Shown: positions 19,060 to 28,807 of the stretch, piece by piece
Layout of the letters: every line of letters begins with the position of its first letter
Numbering within the stretch: position 1 is the stretch's first letter
Source: Bacteroidaceae bacterium
GTDB taxonomy: Bacteria; Bacteroidota; Bacteroidia; Bacteroidales; Bacteroidaceae
DNA: 64,000 bases
Assembly: GCA_017416705.1 (NCBI GenBank)
Contig: JAFQBG010000003.1
Coordinates: forward strand, 182,730-246,729
Reading direction: 5' to 3'
Made by a program: the position numbers and the translations under genes
The notes under the pieces: model-generated
Told to the model about the DNA's origin: nothing
Database searches by the model: none
Seen by the model: only the letters and a program-made list of their open reading frames with translations

Positions 19060-19803
19060 ATGAACTACACAGAGAAAATAGATAAGAACAACATCCCGCA
19101 GCACATAGCTATAATAATGGATGGCAATGGACGCTGGGCAAAGCAACGCGGAAAAGAACGTAGCGAAGGGCATCAGGCAGGTGCCGCAACTGTGCGACAA
19201 TTGGTCGAGAACGCCTTGAAATTGGGTGTACGCTACCTGACGCTTTATACCTTCTCTACCGAAAACTGGAACCGTCCGCAAGCCGAGGTGGCAGCCTTGA
19301 TGGTACTTCTGTTCGAGAGCATCGAGGAGGAGATTTTCATGAAAAACAATGTGTCGTTCAGAGTAATAGGTGATATGTCCAAACTGCCCCCAAAAGTGTA
19401 CGAGCGTTTACAGGCATGCGAACAACGCACCGCCTCGAACGACTCCATGACACTTGTCCTTGCGCTCAGCTACTCCTCGAAATGGGAAATAACCGAGGCT
19501 GTGCGTAACATAGCATCGAAAGTAGGCAACGGAACTTTGAAAATAGAGGATATTGACGATGCCACGATATCGTCGGAGCTTGCGACAAACTTCATGCCCG
19601 ACCCCGACCTGCTCATACGCACAGGCAAGGAGCAACGTCTGAGTAATTTTCTATTGTGGCAATGCGCATACTCAGAATTTTATTTCACCGAGGTGCTATG
19701 GCCCGACTTTGACAACAACGAACTGTGCAAGGCTGTTTACGACTATCAACAACGCCAACGTCGTTATGGTAAAACAGGCGAACAAGTAGAACAGGCACAA
19801 TAA
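19060..19803 (+). CDS. uppS: Isoprenyl transferase (undecaprenyl diphosphate synthase)
   Basis: Makes the C55 lipid carrier for peptidoglycan and surface glycans from farnesyl diphosphate and isopentenyl diphosphate. 247 residues. Catalytic Asp21 in [13 protein letters not shown], the downstream NRPQAEV segment, and the closing [19 protein letters not shown] with its arginines are intact. Next to bamA, 17 bases apart. Confidence 0.96.
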   Translation: MNYTEKIDKNNIPQHIAIIMDGNGRWAKQRGKERSEGHQAGAATVRQLVENALKLGVRYLTLYTFSTENWNRPQAEVAALMVLLFESIEEEIFMKNNVSFRVIGDMSKLPPKVYERLQACEQRTASNDSMTLVLALSYSSKWEITEAVRNIASKVGNGTLKIEDIDDATISSELATNFMPDPDLLIRTGKEQRLSNFLLWQCAYSEFYFTEVLWPDFDNNELCKAVYDYQQRQRRYGKTGEQVEQAQ

Positions 19804-19820
19804 TATATAGAAAGACAAAA

Positions 19821-22469
19821 ATGCAAAAAATGAGATATATATCCTTCCTACGGTCTATTGCCGCATTGTTGACATTGATGTTGTTTGCAACAGATATGTT
19901 GGCACAAGATGTGAAAGTGGTGAACCCCACTATATTGTATTCGGGTACTCCCCGTAAATACGAGATAGGCGGCATAAATCTATCGGGCGTGGACAATCAC
20001 GAGCCCTATGTTATAATAGGTATATCGGGCTTGTCGGTGGGCGACGAGATAACAGTCCCCGGCGAGGATGTCACATCGGCTCTTAAACGCTATTGGAAAT
20101 TCGGTCTATTCTCCGATGTCAGTATCACAGCCGACAGTATCATTGGCACCAAGATATATCTGGGCATCCATCTGAAACAGAGCCCCCGAGTGTCCGATAT
20201 AAAAATAAAAGGAGTGAAAAAGAGCGAGCGCGAGGATCTTGAAACAAAGATAGGCTTGATAAAAGGCAACCAGATAACACCCGATATGGTGAGCCGTGCG
20301 CGTCGCGTCATAAAACGATACTTCGAGGAAAAAGGATACAAGAACGTCGAGATAAACATAATGCAACGTCCCGATGTAAACATCGAAAATCAGGTGATAG
20401 TAGATGTCAATATCGACAAAAAGGACAAGATAAAAGTACACAAGATATATATCGACGGCATAAAGGCCATGCCCGACAAAAAAGTGCGTTATGCCATGAA
20501 AAAGACACGCGAGAAAACCACTCTCAAAAACTTTTTCCACACATTCCTGCGCTCAAAAAAATATACCGATGAACGCTACGAGGGCGACAAAGACAATATA
20601 ATATCGTTGTACAACGAACACGGTTTCCGCGATGCTATCATAGTGTCGGATAGCGTGGTGCCCTATAACGATAGCAGCGTCGATATATACCTTACATTGG
20701 ACGAGGGCAATAAATACTATCTGAAAAGCATAAAATGGGTGGGCAACAGTGTCTATTCGACATCGCAGCTCGACTATTTGCTCAGCATGAAGCCGGGCGA
20801 TGTGTACAACCAGAAACTGCTTGATGAACGTCTGAACATAGATGACAACTCGGTGAAGAATACCTACTTCGACAACGGATACGTGTTCCTGAATTTGCTG
20901 CCCATCGAAGTGAGCGTTGACAACGATTCTGTGGAATTGGAAATACGTATGCACGAGGGTAGTCAGGCCACAATAAATCGTGTGAAGATAAGTGGTAACG
21001 ACCGACTCTACGAGGATGTGGTACGTCGCGAACTGCGCACCCTTCCCGGCAGCCTCTTCTCGATGGAGGCCGTTAAGCGTTCCTATCGCGAGATAGCCCA
21101 AATGGGACACTTCGATGCCGAAAAAATAAACCCCGACATTGTGCCGAACGACCAGACAGGAACGGTGGACATAAATTGGCAGCTGGCGTCGAAAAGCAGC
21201 GACCAGATAGAGGTTTCTGCCGGATGGGGACAAACCGGTGTCATAGGAAAACTATCGCTTAAATTTACAAACTTCTCCATGCGCAACCTGTTCCGCAAGG
21301 GAGGTAATCGTCGTGGAATAATACCGCAAGGCGACGGACAGACACTGACCATAAGTGCGCAATCGAACGGAAAGTACTATCAGGCATACAGCGTCTCATT
21401 CTTCGACCCATGGTTTGGACGCAAACGCCCCAATTCGTTGTCGGTGTCGGCATTTATGTCGGTGCAAACCGACGTTGCAAGCAGTTATTACAATTCGGCT
21501 TATTATAATAACTACTACAACTACATGTATGGCTATGGCAATTACAATAACTATGGCTACAATAATATGTCGTCGTATTACGACCCCGATAAATATATTA
21601 AAATGTACGGATTTTCCATCGGTTGGGGACGTCGTTTGCGTTGGCCCGATGATTTCTTTACATTCTCGGCCGAGCTGAACTACCAATTATATTCGCTAAA
21701 AGATTGGCAGTACTTCCTGATAACCGACGGTAACTGTAATAATATAAACCTGTCGCTGTCGCTGTCGCGTAACTCGGTTGACAACCCGCTATTCCCACGT
21801 CGCGGTTCGGAATTCTCGTTGACGACATCGTTCACACCCCCATACTCCATGTTCGACGGAAAGGACTACAAAAATCTTGCGTCGAACCCCAAAAGCCCCA
21901 CCTACAAGGCCGAACTGCGCGAGAAACATAAATGGATAGAATACTACAAAATAAAATTCAAGAGCAAGACATATACATCGCTCACCGGCGGTAACTACAA
22001 CCTTGTGCTGATGACACGCGCCGACTTTGGACTTTTGGGCAGTTACGACAGCTATAAAAAATCGCCATTCGAAACATTCTATATGGGTGGTGACGGTATG
22101 AGCGGCTACTCCTATAACTATGCAACCGATATGGTGGCACTGCGCGGATACGACAATGGTAGTCTGACACCCTATGGCTACGAAGGCTATGCCTATGCTC
22201 GTCTGGGCATGGAACTGCGCTTCCCATTCATGTTGCAGACATCGACAAATATATATGGTCTGGCATTTGTCGAGGCAGGTAATTCATGGACCGAGATGAG
22301 CCAATTCAACCTATTCGACTTGAAACGCAGTGCCGGTGTCGGTGTGCGTATATTCTTGCAAATGATAGGCCTTATAGGTATTGACTGGGCATACGGTTTC
22401 GACAAGCTATATGGCTCGTCGCAGTATGGCGGTAGTCAATTCCACTTTATCTTGGGACAAGAATTCTAA
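19821..22469 (+). CDS. bamA: Outer membrane protein assembly factor BamA
   Basis: Essential Omp85 insertase of the outer membrane. 882 residues: signal peptide (to MLAQD), five POTRA-type repeats over about 30-440 (for example FSDVSITADSIIGTKIYLGI), then a 16-strand barrel ending in FHFILGQEF with the terminal Phe typical of Omp85 proteins. An extracellular loop near residues 555-592 is strongly Tyr/Asn-rich. Followed by three ompH-like genes, a link also seen in other Bacteroidetes. Confidence 0.95.
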   Translation: MQKMRYISFLRSIAALLTLMLFATDMLAQDVKVVNPTILYSGTPRKYEIGGINLSGVDNHEPYVIIGISGLSVGDEITVPGEDVTSALKRYWKFGLFSDVSITADSIIGTKIYLGIHLKQSPRVSDIKIKGVKKSEREDLETKIGLIKGNQITPDMVSRARRVIKRYFEEKGYKNVEINIMQRPDVNIENQVIVDVNIDKKDKIKVHKIYIDGIKAMPDKKVRYAMKKTREKTTLKNFFHTFLRSKKYTDERYEGDKDNIISLYNEHGFRDAIIVSDSVVPYNDSSVDIYLTLDEGNKYYLKSIKWVGNSVYSTSQLDYLLSMKPGDVYNQKLLDERLNIDDNSVKNTYFDNGYVFLNLLPIEVSVDNDSVELEIRMHEGSQATINRVKISGNDRLYEDVVRRELRTLPGSLFSMEAVKRSYREIAQMGHFDAEKINPDIVPNDQTGTVDINWQLASKSSDQIEVSAGWGQTGVIGKLSLKFTNFSMRNLFRKGGNRRGIIPQGDGQTLTISAQSNGKYYQAYSVSFFDPWFGRKRPNSLSVSAFMSVQTDVASSYYNSAYYNNYYNYMYGYGNYNNYGYNNMSSYYDPDKYIKMYGFSIGWGRRLRWPDDFFTFSAELNYQLYSLKDWQYFLITDGNCNNINLSLSLSRNSVDNPLFPRRGSEFSLTTSFTPPYSMFDGKDYKNLASNPKSPTYKAELREKHKWIEYYKIKFKSKTYTSLTGGNYNLVLMTRADFGLLGSYDSYKKSPFETFYMGGDGMSGYSYNYATDMVALRGYDNGSLTPYGYEGYAYARLGMELRFPFMLQTSTNIYGLAFVEAGNSWTEMSQFNLFDLKRSAGVGVRIFLQMIGLIGIDWAYGFDKLYGSSQYGGSQFHFILGQEF

Positions 22470-22523
22470 CAATATATTAACCCGATACTTGGCGTGTCCC
22501 AAAGTATCATAAATAATAAGAAT

Positions 22524-23039
22524 ATGAAAAAAATATTGTTAATGACATTTTTTGCTGTTTTGGCAACAGTGGCTGTGCAAGCACAAAAATATGCTTTAAT
22601 AGATATGGAATATATACTGAAAAATATTCCCGCCTATGAACGTGCAAATGAGCAGTTGAACCAACAGTCAAGACGTTGGCAAAGCGAAATAGATGTACTG
22701 ACACAAGAGGCACAGACACTATACAAAAAATATCAGGGCGAGTCTATGTTCCTGAGCGACGAACAACGTAAAATGCGCGAGGAGGAGATACTTACAGCCG
22801 AAAAAAAAGCAAGCGAACTGAAACGCCTCTATTTTGGTCCCGACGGAGAACTATATAAGAAACGCGAGAGTCTGATATCGCCCATACAAGACGAAATATA
22901 TAATGCCGTCAAGGATATATGCGACCGCAAAGGCTACTCCATGGTAATAGACCGCGCGTCGGCAATGAGCATCATTTATGCCTCGCCAAAAATAGATATA
23001 AGCAACGAAGTTTTAAGTAAACTTGGATATTCGAACTAA
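22524..23039 (+). CDS. OmpH/Skp family periplasmic chaperone, copy 1
   Basis: 171 residues. Skp-like chaperone that holds outer-membrane proteins in the periplasm for BamA. The start at 22524 (MKKILLMTFFAVLATVAVQA) begins a clear signal peptide; the upstream in-frame ATG would add ten unneeded residues. Mature part: KYALIDMEYIL strand, a long charged coiled coil (about 45-125), then the closing YSMVIDRAS strand, as in Skp. 54 bases after bamA. Confidence 0.88.
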   Translation: MKKILLMTFFAVLATVAVQAQKYALIDMEYILKNIPAYERANEQLNQQSRRWQSEIDVLTQEAQTLYKKYQGESMFLSDEQRKMREEEILTAEKKASELKRLYFGPDGELYKKRESLISPIQDEIYNAVKDICDRKGYSMVIDRASAMSIIYASPKIDISNEVLSKLGYSN

Positions 23040-23230
23040 AAGCACTAACTTCGCACGGTTTTGTGTTTTAGCAGACACAACAAGGAATAACGGTGTGGAT
23101 ATTCCACTGTGCAAAAAAAGCATGGTAGTTGTCACAGCCGCGAACAAAAACGTTATACATTAATGAATGTAAGTATAGGAACTTACTGTTAGAGGCCTAT
23201 AAAAAATAGAACAATTTAAAAATTAATATC

Positions 23231-23755
23231 ATGAAGAAAATTTTAATCTTGATTTTGATGTTGGCTCCTTTGAGCCTTGTTGCACAAGCACAGAAATTTG
23301 GTTATGTAAACGCAAATGTGATAATGCAGCTGATGCCCGAATTTACAAAAGCACAAAACGACTTGCAGACACTGCAAAAACAATATGCCGATGAATTTGA
23401 GCGTCTGCGTACAGAATTGGAGAAAAAAGGAACAGAATTCGAGCAAGTAAAGGACTCGCTTCCTCAGAACATTCTGCAACGTCGTCAGAATGAGTTGCAG
23501 GAGCTATATGCCCGTATGCAACAATACGAGCAAGAGAGCTATCAGAACCTGCAACAGGCACAACAAGCAAAACTTACCGAGGTTAGCAAAGTGCTGAGCG
23601 ATGCTATTCAGGTTGTAGGTCGCGAGGGTGGCTATATCTGTGTGTTCGACATTGCAAGCGGCATCCCCTATATAAGCGAGACACTTTGCGAGGATGTAAC
23701 CGAGAAAGTAAAGTCTAAACTTGGTTTGACAGGTGTGGTTGCTCCTGTAAAATAA
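23231..23755 (+). CDS. OmpH/Skp family periplasmic chaperone, copy 2
   Basis: 174 residues with signal peptide ending in VAQAQ. KFGYVNANVIMQ strand, Gln/Glu-rich coiled-coil arms (about 40-125), and YICVFDIASGIPY closing strand. A 191-base gap separates it from copy 1. TAACTTCG at 23046-23053 with CTTG 20 bases upstream could give it its own promoter and a long leader. Confidence 0.88.
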   Translation: MKKILILILMLAPLSLVAQAQKFGYVNANVIMQLMPEFTKAQNDLQTLQKQYADEFERLRTELEKKGTEFEQVKDSLPQNILQRRQNELQELYARMQQYEQESYQNLQQAQQAKLTEVSKVLSDAIQVVGREGGYICVFDIASGIPYISETLCEDVTEKVKSKLGLTGVVAPVK

Positions 23756-23827
23756 GTACGCGGCAAGTTCCAACTAATATACGGAGGGTGGCCGTTGCGG
23801 TCTCCCTCCTCTATGTTTTAAAAAACA

Positions 23828-24487
23828 ATGATAGTCATGCGCAGATACATATTTTTAGTGATGTTTTTCCCATTGGCGGCAATGGCACAAGTAAGGTTTG
23901 GCTATTTCAATTATAGCGAACTCATGCAGAAACTGCCCGAATATGGACAGGTACAAGCCGATTTCGAGGAACTTAAAACACGTTGCAAAATGGAGATAGA
24001 ACGCAACGAGCAGGAATTGACACGCAGCTATGTCTCTTTCCTCGACGGACAAAAAGATTTTCCCGAGCCCATACTCCGCAAACGCCAAAAAGAATTGCAG
24101 GACCTTGTAGATAAAAGTGTGAAATTCCGCGACGAACTAAAACAGTGGCTCGCTCAGGCGCGTGACTCACTATTTGCACCTATACATGCCAAAATAGACG
24201 ATGCCGTAGCTCGCGTGTGTGTGCATAACAAACTTGCATATATAGTGGATACGGAACGTATCGGGTATATATTCGTGAACCCCGAGAATGGTTTCGATGT
24301 TACAGAAGCAGTGCTTGGAACTATTGCCTTGACAGGTGGTCCGCAGTCATTGCCTGTTGCCACCGATGTTGTTGCCACAGAACAATCGCCTGCCGACAGC
24401 AATAGCGCACAACAGACCGACGAGGCTGCAACAAACGACGCCACAGTAACAAACGACGATGTTGCTTTGCCCGCCGAAAACCAATAA
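23828..24487 (+). CDS. OmpH/Skp family periplasmic chaperone, copy 3, with low-complexity tail
   Basis: 219 residues (start may instead be the Met at 23837). Signal peptide, VRFGYFNYSELMQ, a coiled coil (about 40-120) and LAYIVDTERIGYIFV. Unlike its two neighbours it has about 45 extra C-terminal residues rich in Ala, Thr, Asp and Gln, with no predicted structure. Twenty bases before the GTG of murI. Confidence 0.84.
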   Translation: MIVMRRYIFLVMFFPLAAMAQVRFGYFNYSELMQKLPEYGQVQADFEELKTRCKMEIERNEQELTRSYVSFLDGQKDFPEPILRKRQKELQDLVDKSVKFRDELKQWLAQARDSLFAPIHAKIDDAVARVCVHNKLAYIVDTERIGYIFVNPENGFDVTEAVLGTIALTGGPQSLPVATDVVATEQSPADSNSAQQTDEAATNDATVTNDDVALPAENQ

Positions 24488-24507
24488 TAAAATAAATTAT
24501 AGTATCA

Positions 24508-25356
24508 GTGTCCGAGATTATTAACTTGCCTCAAACTCCCGGCCCGATAGGTATATTCGATTCGGGTTATGGCGGCCTCACTATTTATAGCGAGATACAT
24601 CGCTTGATGCCACAATACGACTATATGTATATAGGCGATAATGCACGCGCTCCTTATGGAACACGCTCCTTTGATGTGGTGTACGAGTTTACACGTCAGG
24701 CGGTGAATTTTCTTTTCCGCTCGGGTTGTCATCTTGTTATCTTGGCATGTAATACGGCATCGGCTAAGGCACTGAGAAACATACAACAGCTTGATTTGCC
24801 CGGCATGGACCCTTCGCGACGCGTGCTTGGCATAATACGTCCTACGGTGGAGAGTGTGGGCGACGTTACTAAGACCCGCCATGTCGGTGTTCTTGCCACC
24901 GAAGGAACAATCAGGTCCATGTCCTATCCGTTGGAGATAAAAAAACTTTTCCCCGACATACATGTCACCGGTAAGGCTTGTCCCATGTGGGCTTCGCTTG
25001 TGGAGGCCGACGAGCATCTGACACCGGGAGCCGACTATTTCGTGAAAAGGGATGTCGAGGCTTTATTGGCAAAGGATCCTATGATTGATACCATTATACT
25101 CGGTTGCACGCACTATCCTATGCTGCTGGAAAGGGTGAGACAGTTTGTGCCCGAAAACATACAACTGCTGACACAAGGCGAGGCGGTGGCAACGTCGTTG
25201 CAGGATTATCTGTCGCGCCATACGAGCTTGGAACAGCGTTGCACAAAAGGCGGCACAACAATATTCTATACCACCGAGTCGGATGAACGGTTCAGGGAAC
25301 AGGCCTCGCGCTTTTTACGCCAGCCGGTATATACAAATAAAATTACCCTTATCTGA
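24508..25356 (+). CDS. murI: Glutamate racemase
   Basis: Supplies D-glutamate for peptidoglycan, cytoplasmic. 282 residues from a GTG start at 24508. The N-terminus GPIGIFDSGYGGLT, catalytic Cys81 (ACNTASA) and Cys200 (LGCTHYP) are intact. The 3' end overlaps that of the convergent permease gene by eight bases. Confidence 0.95.
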   Translation: MSEIINLPQTPGPIGIFDSGYGGLTIYSEIHRLMPQYDYMYIGDNARAPYGTRSFDVVYEFTRQAVNFLFRSGCHLVILACNTASAKALRNIQQLDLPGMDPSRRVLGIIRPTVESVGDVTKTRHVGVLATEGTIRSMSYPLEIKKLFPDIHVTGKACPMWASLVEADEHLTPGADYFVKRDVEALLAKDPMIDTIILGCTHYPMLLERVRQFVPENIQLLTQGEAVATSLQDYLSRHTSLEQRCTKGGTTIFYTTESDERFREQASRFLRQPVYTNKITLI

Positions 25357-26593
25357 TACCCTCCCTGAATATGCGTCGGGTGAGCATGCGTACAGGGATA
25401 CCTACGGCTGTTACACCCACCAATATCACCGTAACAAAAACAAGTATTATATCTTGCGTCTCCACAGCTACGGGATAGCTGTCCACAAGAAGGTTCCCGC
25501 CACCGTTGCCCAATGCAAGTATTCCGAAATGTTCTTGCAGCAGGCAGGCAACCACACCCAATATGATGCCTGCAACAGCGCCTGTCGCCGAAATAAGAAT
25601 ACCCTCGATGACAAATATGTCGGTGATTAGCTTGTTGTTTGCTCCAAGGCTGCGCAGCGTGTTTATATCCTGTTTTTTGTCTATTATCAACATGGAGAGG
25701 CTGCCAATTATGTTAAAGCAGGCTATGAACAATATAAATGTAAGGAAAATATAGGAGATAAGTTTTTCTATTTTCATTATCCTGAAAATGTCCTCCTGCT
25801 GTTCGTATCGGTCGAGTACCAGATATTCGTCACCTAAAATGGCTTTTATCTTCTGTTTTACGTCGCTTACGGAGTGCCCATCGGCTATTTTCAATTCCAA
25901 ACTGCTTGCCTCGTTGCTTCGACGTTCAAAAATATCCCTTGCAAAATCCAACGATGTCAGTATGTAGTTATTGTCATATTTTGTTTGGTTGACAACGAAT
26001 ATTGTCCCCGACGAGTATAGATGCCCCTTTTTGAAATTTACAAGCGGGTTTACCAAATTTATTTTTCTATCTCGTTTGGGAGCATATATCTCCAACGGTC
26101 TTATATGGTTTATACCACAATTCAGTGTCGATATAAGCTCGGCTCCGGCAACAGCATAATGTACGTCTGCATCGCTTAACAGCAATGTGTCGCCGCCTAT
26201 CAGGGCTTTTTCTATGTCGGTGAGAACGGAAAAATTTTCTTCGACTCCTTTTATTGTCACCATGGCTTGACATCCGTCGTATTGCACCATGGCTTTCTCT
26301 TGAAAACAGGTGGTTGCAACGGCTATCTGCGGCAACGATTTTACAGCCTCTATTTTTTCGTTGTCGATATAGAAATTCTTACCCTCGGCTGCAACTATTT
26401 TCAGCTGTGGGTCGAACGCGGTAAACTGAAAAGCAACAAGCTCCTTGAAACCGTTGAACACCGACATTGTACATATCATAGCCATTGTGGCTAATGTCAC
26501 GCCTGCCACTGCTACACCCGAAATTATATTTATTACGCGATGGCTTTTTTTTGACAGCAGATAACGCTTGGCAATGTACAACGCAAGGTTCAT
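25349..26593 (-). CDS. FtsX-type ABC transporter permease (LolC/LolE-like)
   Basis: 414-residue inner-membrane permease. N-terminal segment with LSKKSHRVINIISGVAVAGV and a first membrane helix, a large periplasmic MacB-like domain (about 45-260), then three membrane helices in the last 150 residues with SLGANNKLITDIFVIEGI between, the coupling-helix region. This is the LolC/E pattern for lipoprotein release. The partner ATPase is not in the window. It follows rbfA by six bases. Confidence 0.88.
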   Translation of the reverse strand: MNLALYIAKRYLLSKKSHRVINIISGVAVAGVTLATMAMICTMSVFNGFKELVAFQFTAFDPQLKIVAAEGKNFYIDNEKIEAVKSLPQIAVATTCFQEKAMVQYDGCQAMVTIKGVEENFSVLTDIEKALIGGDTLLLSDADVHYAVAGAELISTLNCGINHIRPLEIYAPKRDRKINLVNPLVNFKKGHLYSSGTIFVVNQTKYDNNYILTSLDFARDIFERRSNEASSLELKIADGHSVSDVKQKIKAILGDEYLVLDRYEQQEDIFRIMKIEKLISYIFLTFILFIACFNIIGSLSMLIIDKKQDINTLRSLGANNKLITDIFVIEGILISATGAVAGIILGVVACLLQEHFGILALGNGGGNLLVDSYPVAVETQDIILVFVTVILVGVTAVGIPVRMLTRRIFREGIR

Positions 26594-26599
26594 GTGTGC

Positions 26600-26935
26600 T
26601 TAGTCTTTCAGCAGATTGTCAATGTGCTCTATGTAGTCGAGCGAGTCGTCTTGGTAGAAACGCAGTTCGGGGATGATACGAAGCTGGTGTCTCACCCTGT
26701 TGCCAAGTTCAAAACGTATGGCTTTTGTGTTTTTTGTAAGATGCTCAATGACTTCGTTGCCTTTTTCCGAGGGGAATACGCTCAAATATGCTTTGGCTAT
26801 TCCAAGGTCGGGGCTTACTCGGACAACGCTCACTGTGACCATGATGCCACGTGTCTCTTTTGCCATTTTAAGAAATATATCGCTTAGTTCTTTCTGTATC
26901 AGACGCGATATCTTATTTTGTCTTGTACTGTCCAT
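26600..26935 (-). CDS. rbfA: Ribosome-binding factor A
   Basis: Late 30S maturation factor that binds 16S rRNA near helix 1. 111 residues, KH-like fold: RQNKISRLIQKELSDIF at the N-terminus, VTVSVVRVSPDLGIAKAYLSVFP in the middle, and RIIPELRFYQDDSLDY near the end, all family-typical. Sits between an O-methyltransferase (12 bases upstream) and the permease, apparently one operon. Confidence 0.94.
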   Translation of the reverse strand: MDSTRQNKISRLIQKELSDIFLKMAKETRGIMVTVSVVRVSPDLGIAKAYLSVFPSEKGNEVIEHLTKNTKAIRFELGNRVRHQLRIIPELRFYQDDSLDYIEHIDNLLKD

Positions 26936-26947
26936 GGTATGTTGTTT

Positions 26948-27592
26948 TTATTTTTTTCTAATAATAGTAAGGCCGTCGCGCAGTGGCAGTATGACCTCTT
27001 CCACTCGCTCGTCGGCGCGTACATGGGCGTTGAAGGCCCTTACTCCGTTTGTTTGTGCGTCTTTGTATGAGGGGTCGATGACATGGCCGTCCCACAGGGT
27101 ATTGTCGGCTATAATCCAACCATTCTCGCTTAGGTGACGCAGGCCCATTTCGTAATATTCTATATACTCGCGTTTGTTGCCGTCGATAAATATCATATCG
27201 AACTTTATTCCCAACGAGGGGACTTTTTCTATTGCGCTGCCTATTGTGAATACAATCTTGTCGCCAACGGGGGAGTTTTCGAGCCAACGGCGTGTGAAAT
27301 CCTCCAATTCATCGTCTATTTCGTATGTGTATAGCTTGCCGTCTTCGTCGAGCCCCTCGGCCATACATATAGCCGAATAGCCTGTGTATGTTCCTATCTC
27401 CAAAATGTTTTTTGGACGAATCATCTTGACCAACAGTTTTAGGAAACGCCCTTGAACGTGTCCCGAAGCCATGTGAGGGTTTAAAATCTCGACATTCGTG
27501 GCACGATAAAGACGGTATAGGTAATCGCCCTCGGGCGAACTGTGTCGGGCTATGTATTCGTCTAAATTATTGTCTATACTCATTCTTGGCAT
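26948..27592 (-). CDS. Class I SAM-dependent O-methyltransferase (COMT-like family 3)
   Basis: 214 residues. SAM motif I is NILEIGTYTGYSAICMAEGL (about 66-85), the acidic residue follows in LYTYEID, and the family signature FDMIFIDGNKREYIEYYE with metal ligands and IIADNTLW come after. Such enzymes methylate catechol-type or tRNA substrates (TrmR-like members modify a wobble uridine); the substrate here is unknown. The start may be the Met at 27583. Divergent from xerD. Confidence 0.88.
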   Translation of the reverse strand: MPRMSIDNNLDEYIARHSSPEGDYLYRLYRATNVEILNPHMASGHVQGRFLKLLVKMIRPKNILEIGTYTGYSAICMAEGLDEDGKLYTYEIDDELEDFTRRWLENSPVGDKIVFTIGSAIEKVPSLGIKFDMIFIDGNKREYIEYYEMGLRHLSENGWIIADNTLWDGHVIDPSYKDAQTNGVRAFNAHVRADERVEEVILPLRDGLTIIRKK

Positions 27593-27702
27593 CTATTACG
27601 CCTGCGAAGATAACTAAAAAAAGCAGAAAAACAGTAATCAATCGTTGTAAAGAACTTTATTTGAAACTTTTTTGTACCTTTACATGCGTAAAAAATGTGT
27701 TG

Positions 27703-28623
27703 ATGGCTGCAAAAAAAACAGATAATCCGTTGGAGCGTTACCGTGTGTTCCTGAGGCTCGAAAAGGGGCTCTCGTCGAATACTATCGAGGCCTATATGCA
27801 GGATATAGCCAAACTCGATACATACCTGAAATCCGAGGGCAAGCATGTCCTCGATGCAACCATAAACGAACTCAGGGATTTCCTTGCTGCGCTCACCGAT
27901 GTAGGCATCCATCCTCGCACGCAGGCGCGTCTGTTGTCTTCGCTGCGCTCCTTCTATGGTTTTTTGAATATCGACGGGTATATGGATAATAATCCTGCCG
28001 ATATGCTTAAATCGCCAAAGATAGGCATGCATCTGCCCGATGTGCTCACCCCCGACGAAATAGACAAAATAATAGAAGCCGTCGATACGTCGATGCTCGA
28101 AGCGCAACGCAACCGCGCCATCGTGGAACTGCTATACAGCTGTGGGCTGCGCGTGTCGGAACTGTGTAATTTGCGTTTGTCCGACCTGTACCTCGACGAG
28201 GAATTCATAAAAGTAACAGGCAAAGGAAACAAACAACGCCTTGTCCCCATTTCGGAGCGGGCTATCGAGGAGTTAAACTACTATTTCTACGACAGGGAAC
28301 GCATTGATATAAAGCCCGGCTATCAGGACTATGTTTTTGTGAGCGAAAGACGTCGGAAACCATTGTCGCGAATAACAGTTTTTTGCATAATAAAAGAATT
28401 GGTGGCAGCGGCAGAGATAAATAAAAATGTCAGCCCGCATACCTTCCGACATTCCTTTGCAACCCATCTGCTCGAAGGGGGTGCCAATCTGCGTATAATA
28501 CAAGCCATGCTTGGGCATGAAAGCATTGCCACAACCGAAATCTACACACATATCGACCGAAAAAGATTGCGCGAGGAGATTATGGAGCACCATCCTCGCA
28601 GCGTGTGCAATAAGAAAAATTAA
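27703..28623 (+). CDS. xerD: Site-specific tyrosine recombinase XerD
   Basis: Resolves chromosome dimers at dif together with its XerC partner; a second recombinase is at 62283. 306 residues from the ATG at 27703; a longer reading frame begins 117 bases upstream, but its extra part does not look like protein. SAM-like N-terminal domain (YRVFLRLEKGLSSNTIEAY), then catalytic residues R (YSCGLRVSEL), HTFRHSF, GH (MLGHESIATTEIY) with the nucleophile Tyr in TTEIYTH. Confidence 0.92.
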   Translation: MAAKKTDNPLERYRVFLRLEKGLSSNTIEAYMQDIAKLDTYLKSEGKHVLDATINELRDFLAALTDVGIHPRTQARLLSSLRSFYGFLNIDGYMDNNPADMLKSPKIGMHLPDVLTPDEIDKIIEAVDTSMLEAQRNRAIVELLYSCGLRVSELCNLRLSDLYLDEEFIKVTGKGNKQRLVPISERAIEELNYYFYDRERIDIKPGYQDYVFVSERRRKPLSRITVFCIIKELVAAAEINKNVSPHTFRHSFATHLLEGGANLRIIQAMLGHESIATTEIYTHIDRKRLREEIMEHHPRSVCNKKN

Positions 28624-28753
28624 AAAGCAAAATTATAGTTGGAATATTTGACAAAAGTATGTTCCGGGTGTTTTATGCTTTCTTTTAAAATGAGGAAAAA
28701 CAGGCCTGTCATTTATTTTTATTATTTCGTGTCGAACATTGCAAAATATGTGC

Positions 28754-28761
28754 TATCTTTG
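28754..28761 (+). promoter_or_regulatory. Candidate -7 element of the OmpA/TPR lipoprotein gene
   Basis: TATCTTTG is an exact match to TAnnTTTG, 47 bases before the ATG at 28808. No good TTTG is found at the expected upstream spacing. Confidence 0.5.
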
Positions 28762-28807
28762 TAAATAGTTTGTAACACTTAAATAAACCTAATAGTTATA
28801 TTATTAT

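Noticed and set aside
23040-23230. Small RNA gene between the first two ompH genes
   Set aside because: No convincing structure or terminator; probably an untranslated leader of the second ompH gene.
27586-27702. Longer start for XerD
   Set aside because: The added 39 residues are not protein-like, and XerD normally starts at the next Met.
27703-28623. Integrase of a mobile element
   Set aside because: No attachment-site repeats, cargo or insertion-sequence ends around it; length and motifs fit housekeeping XerD.
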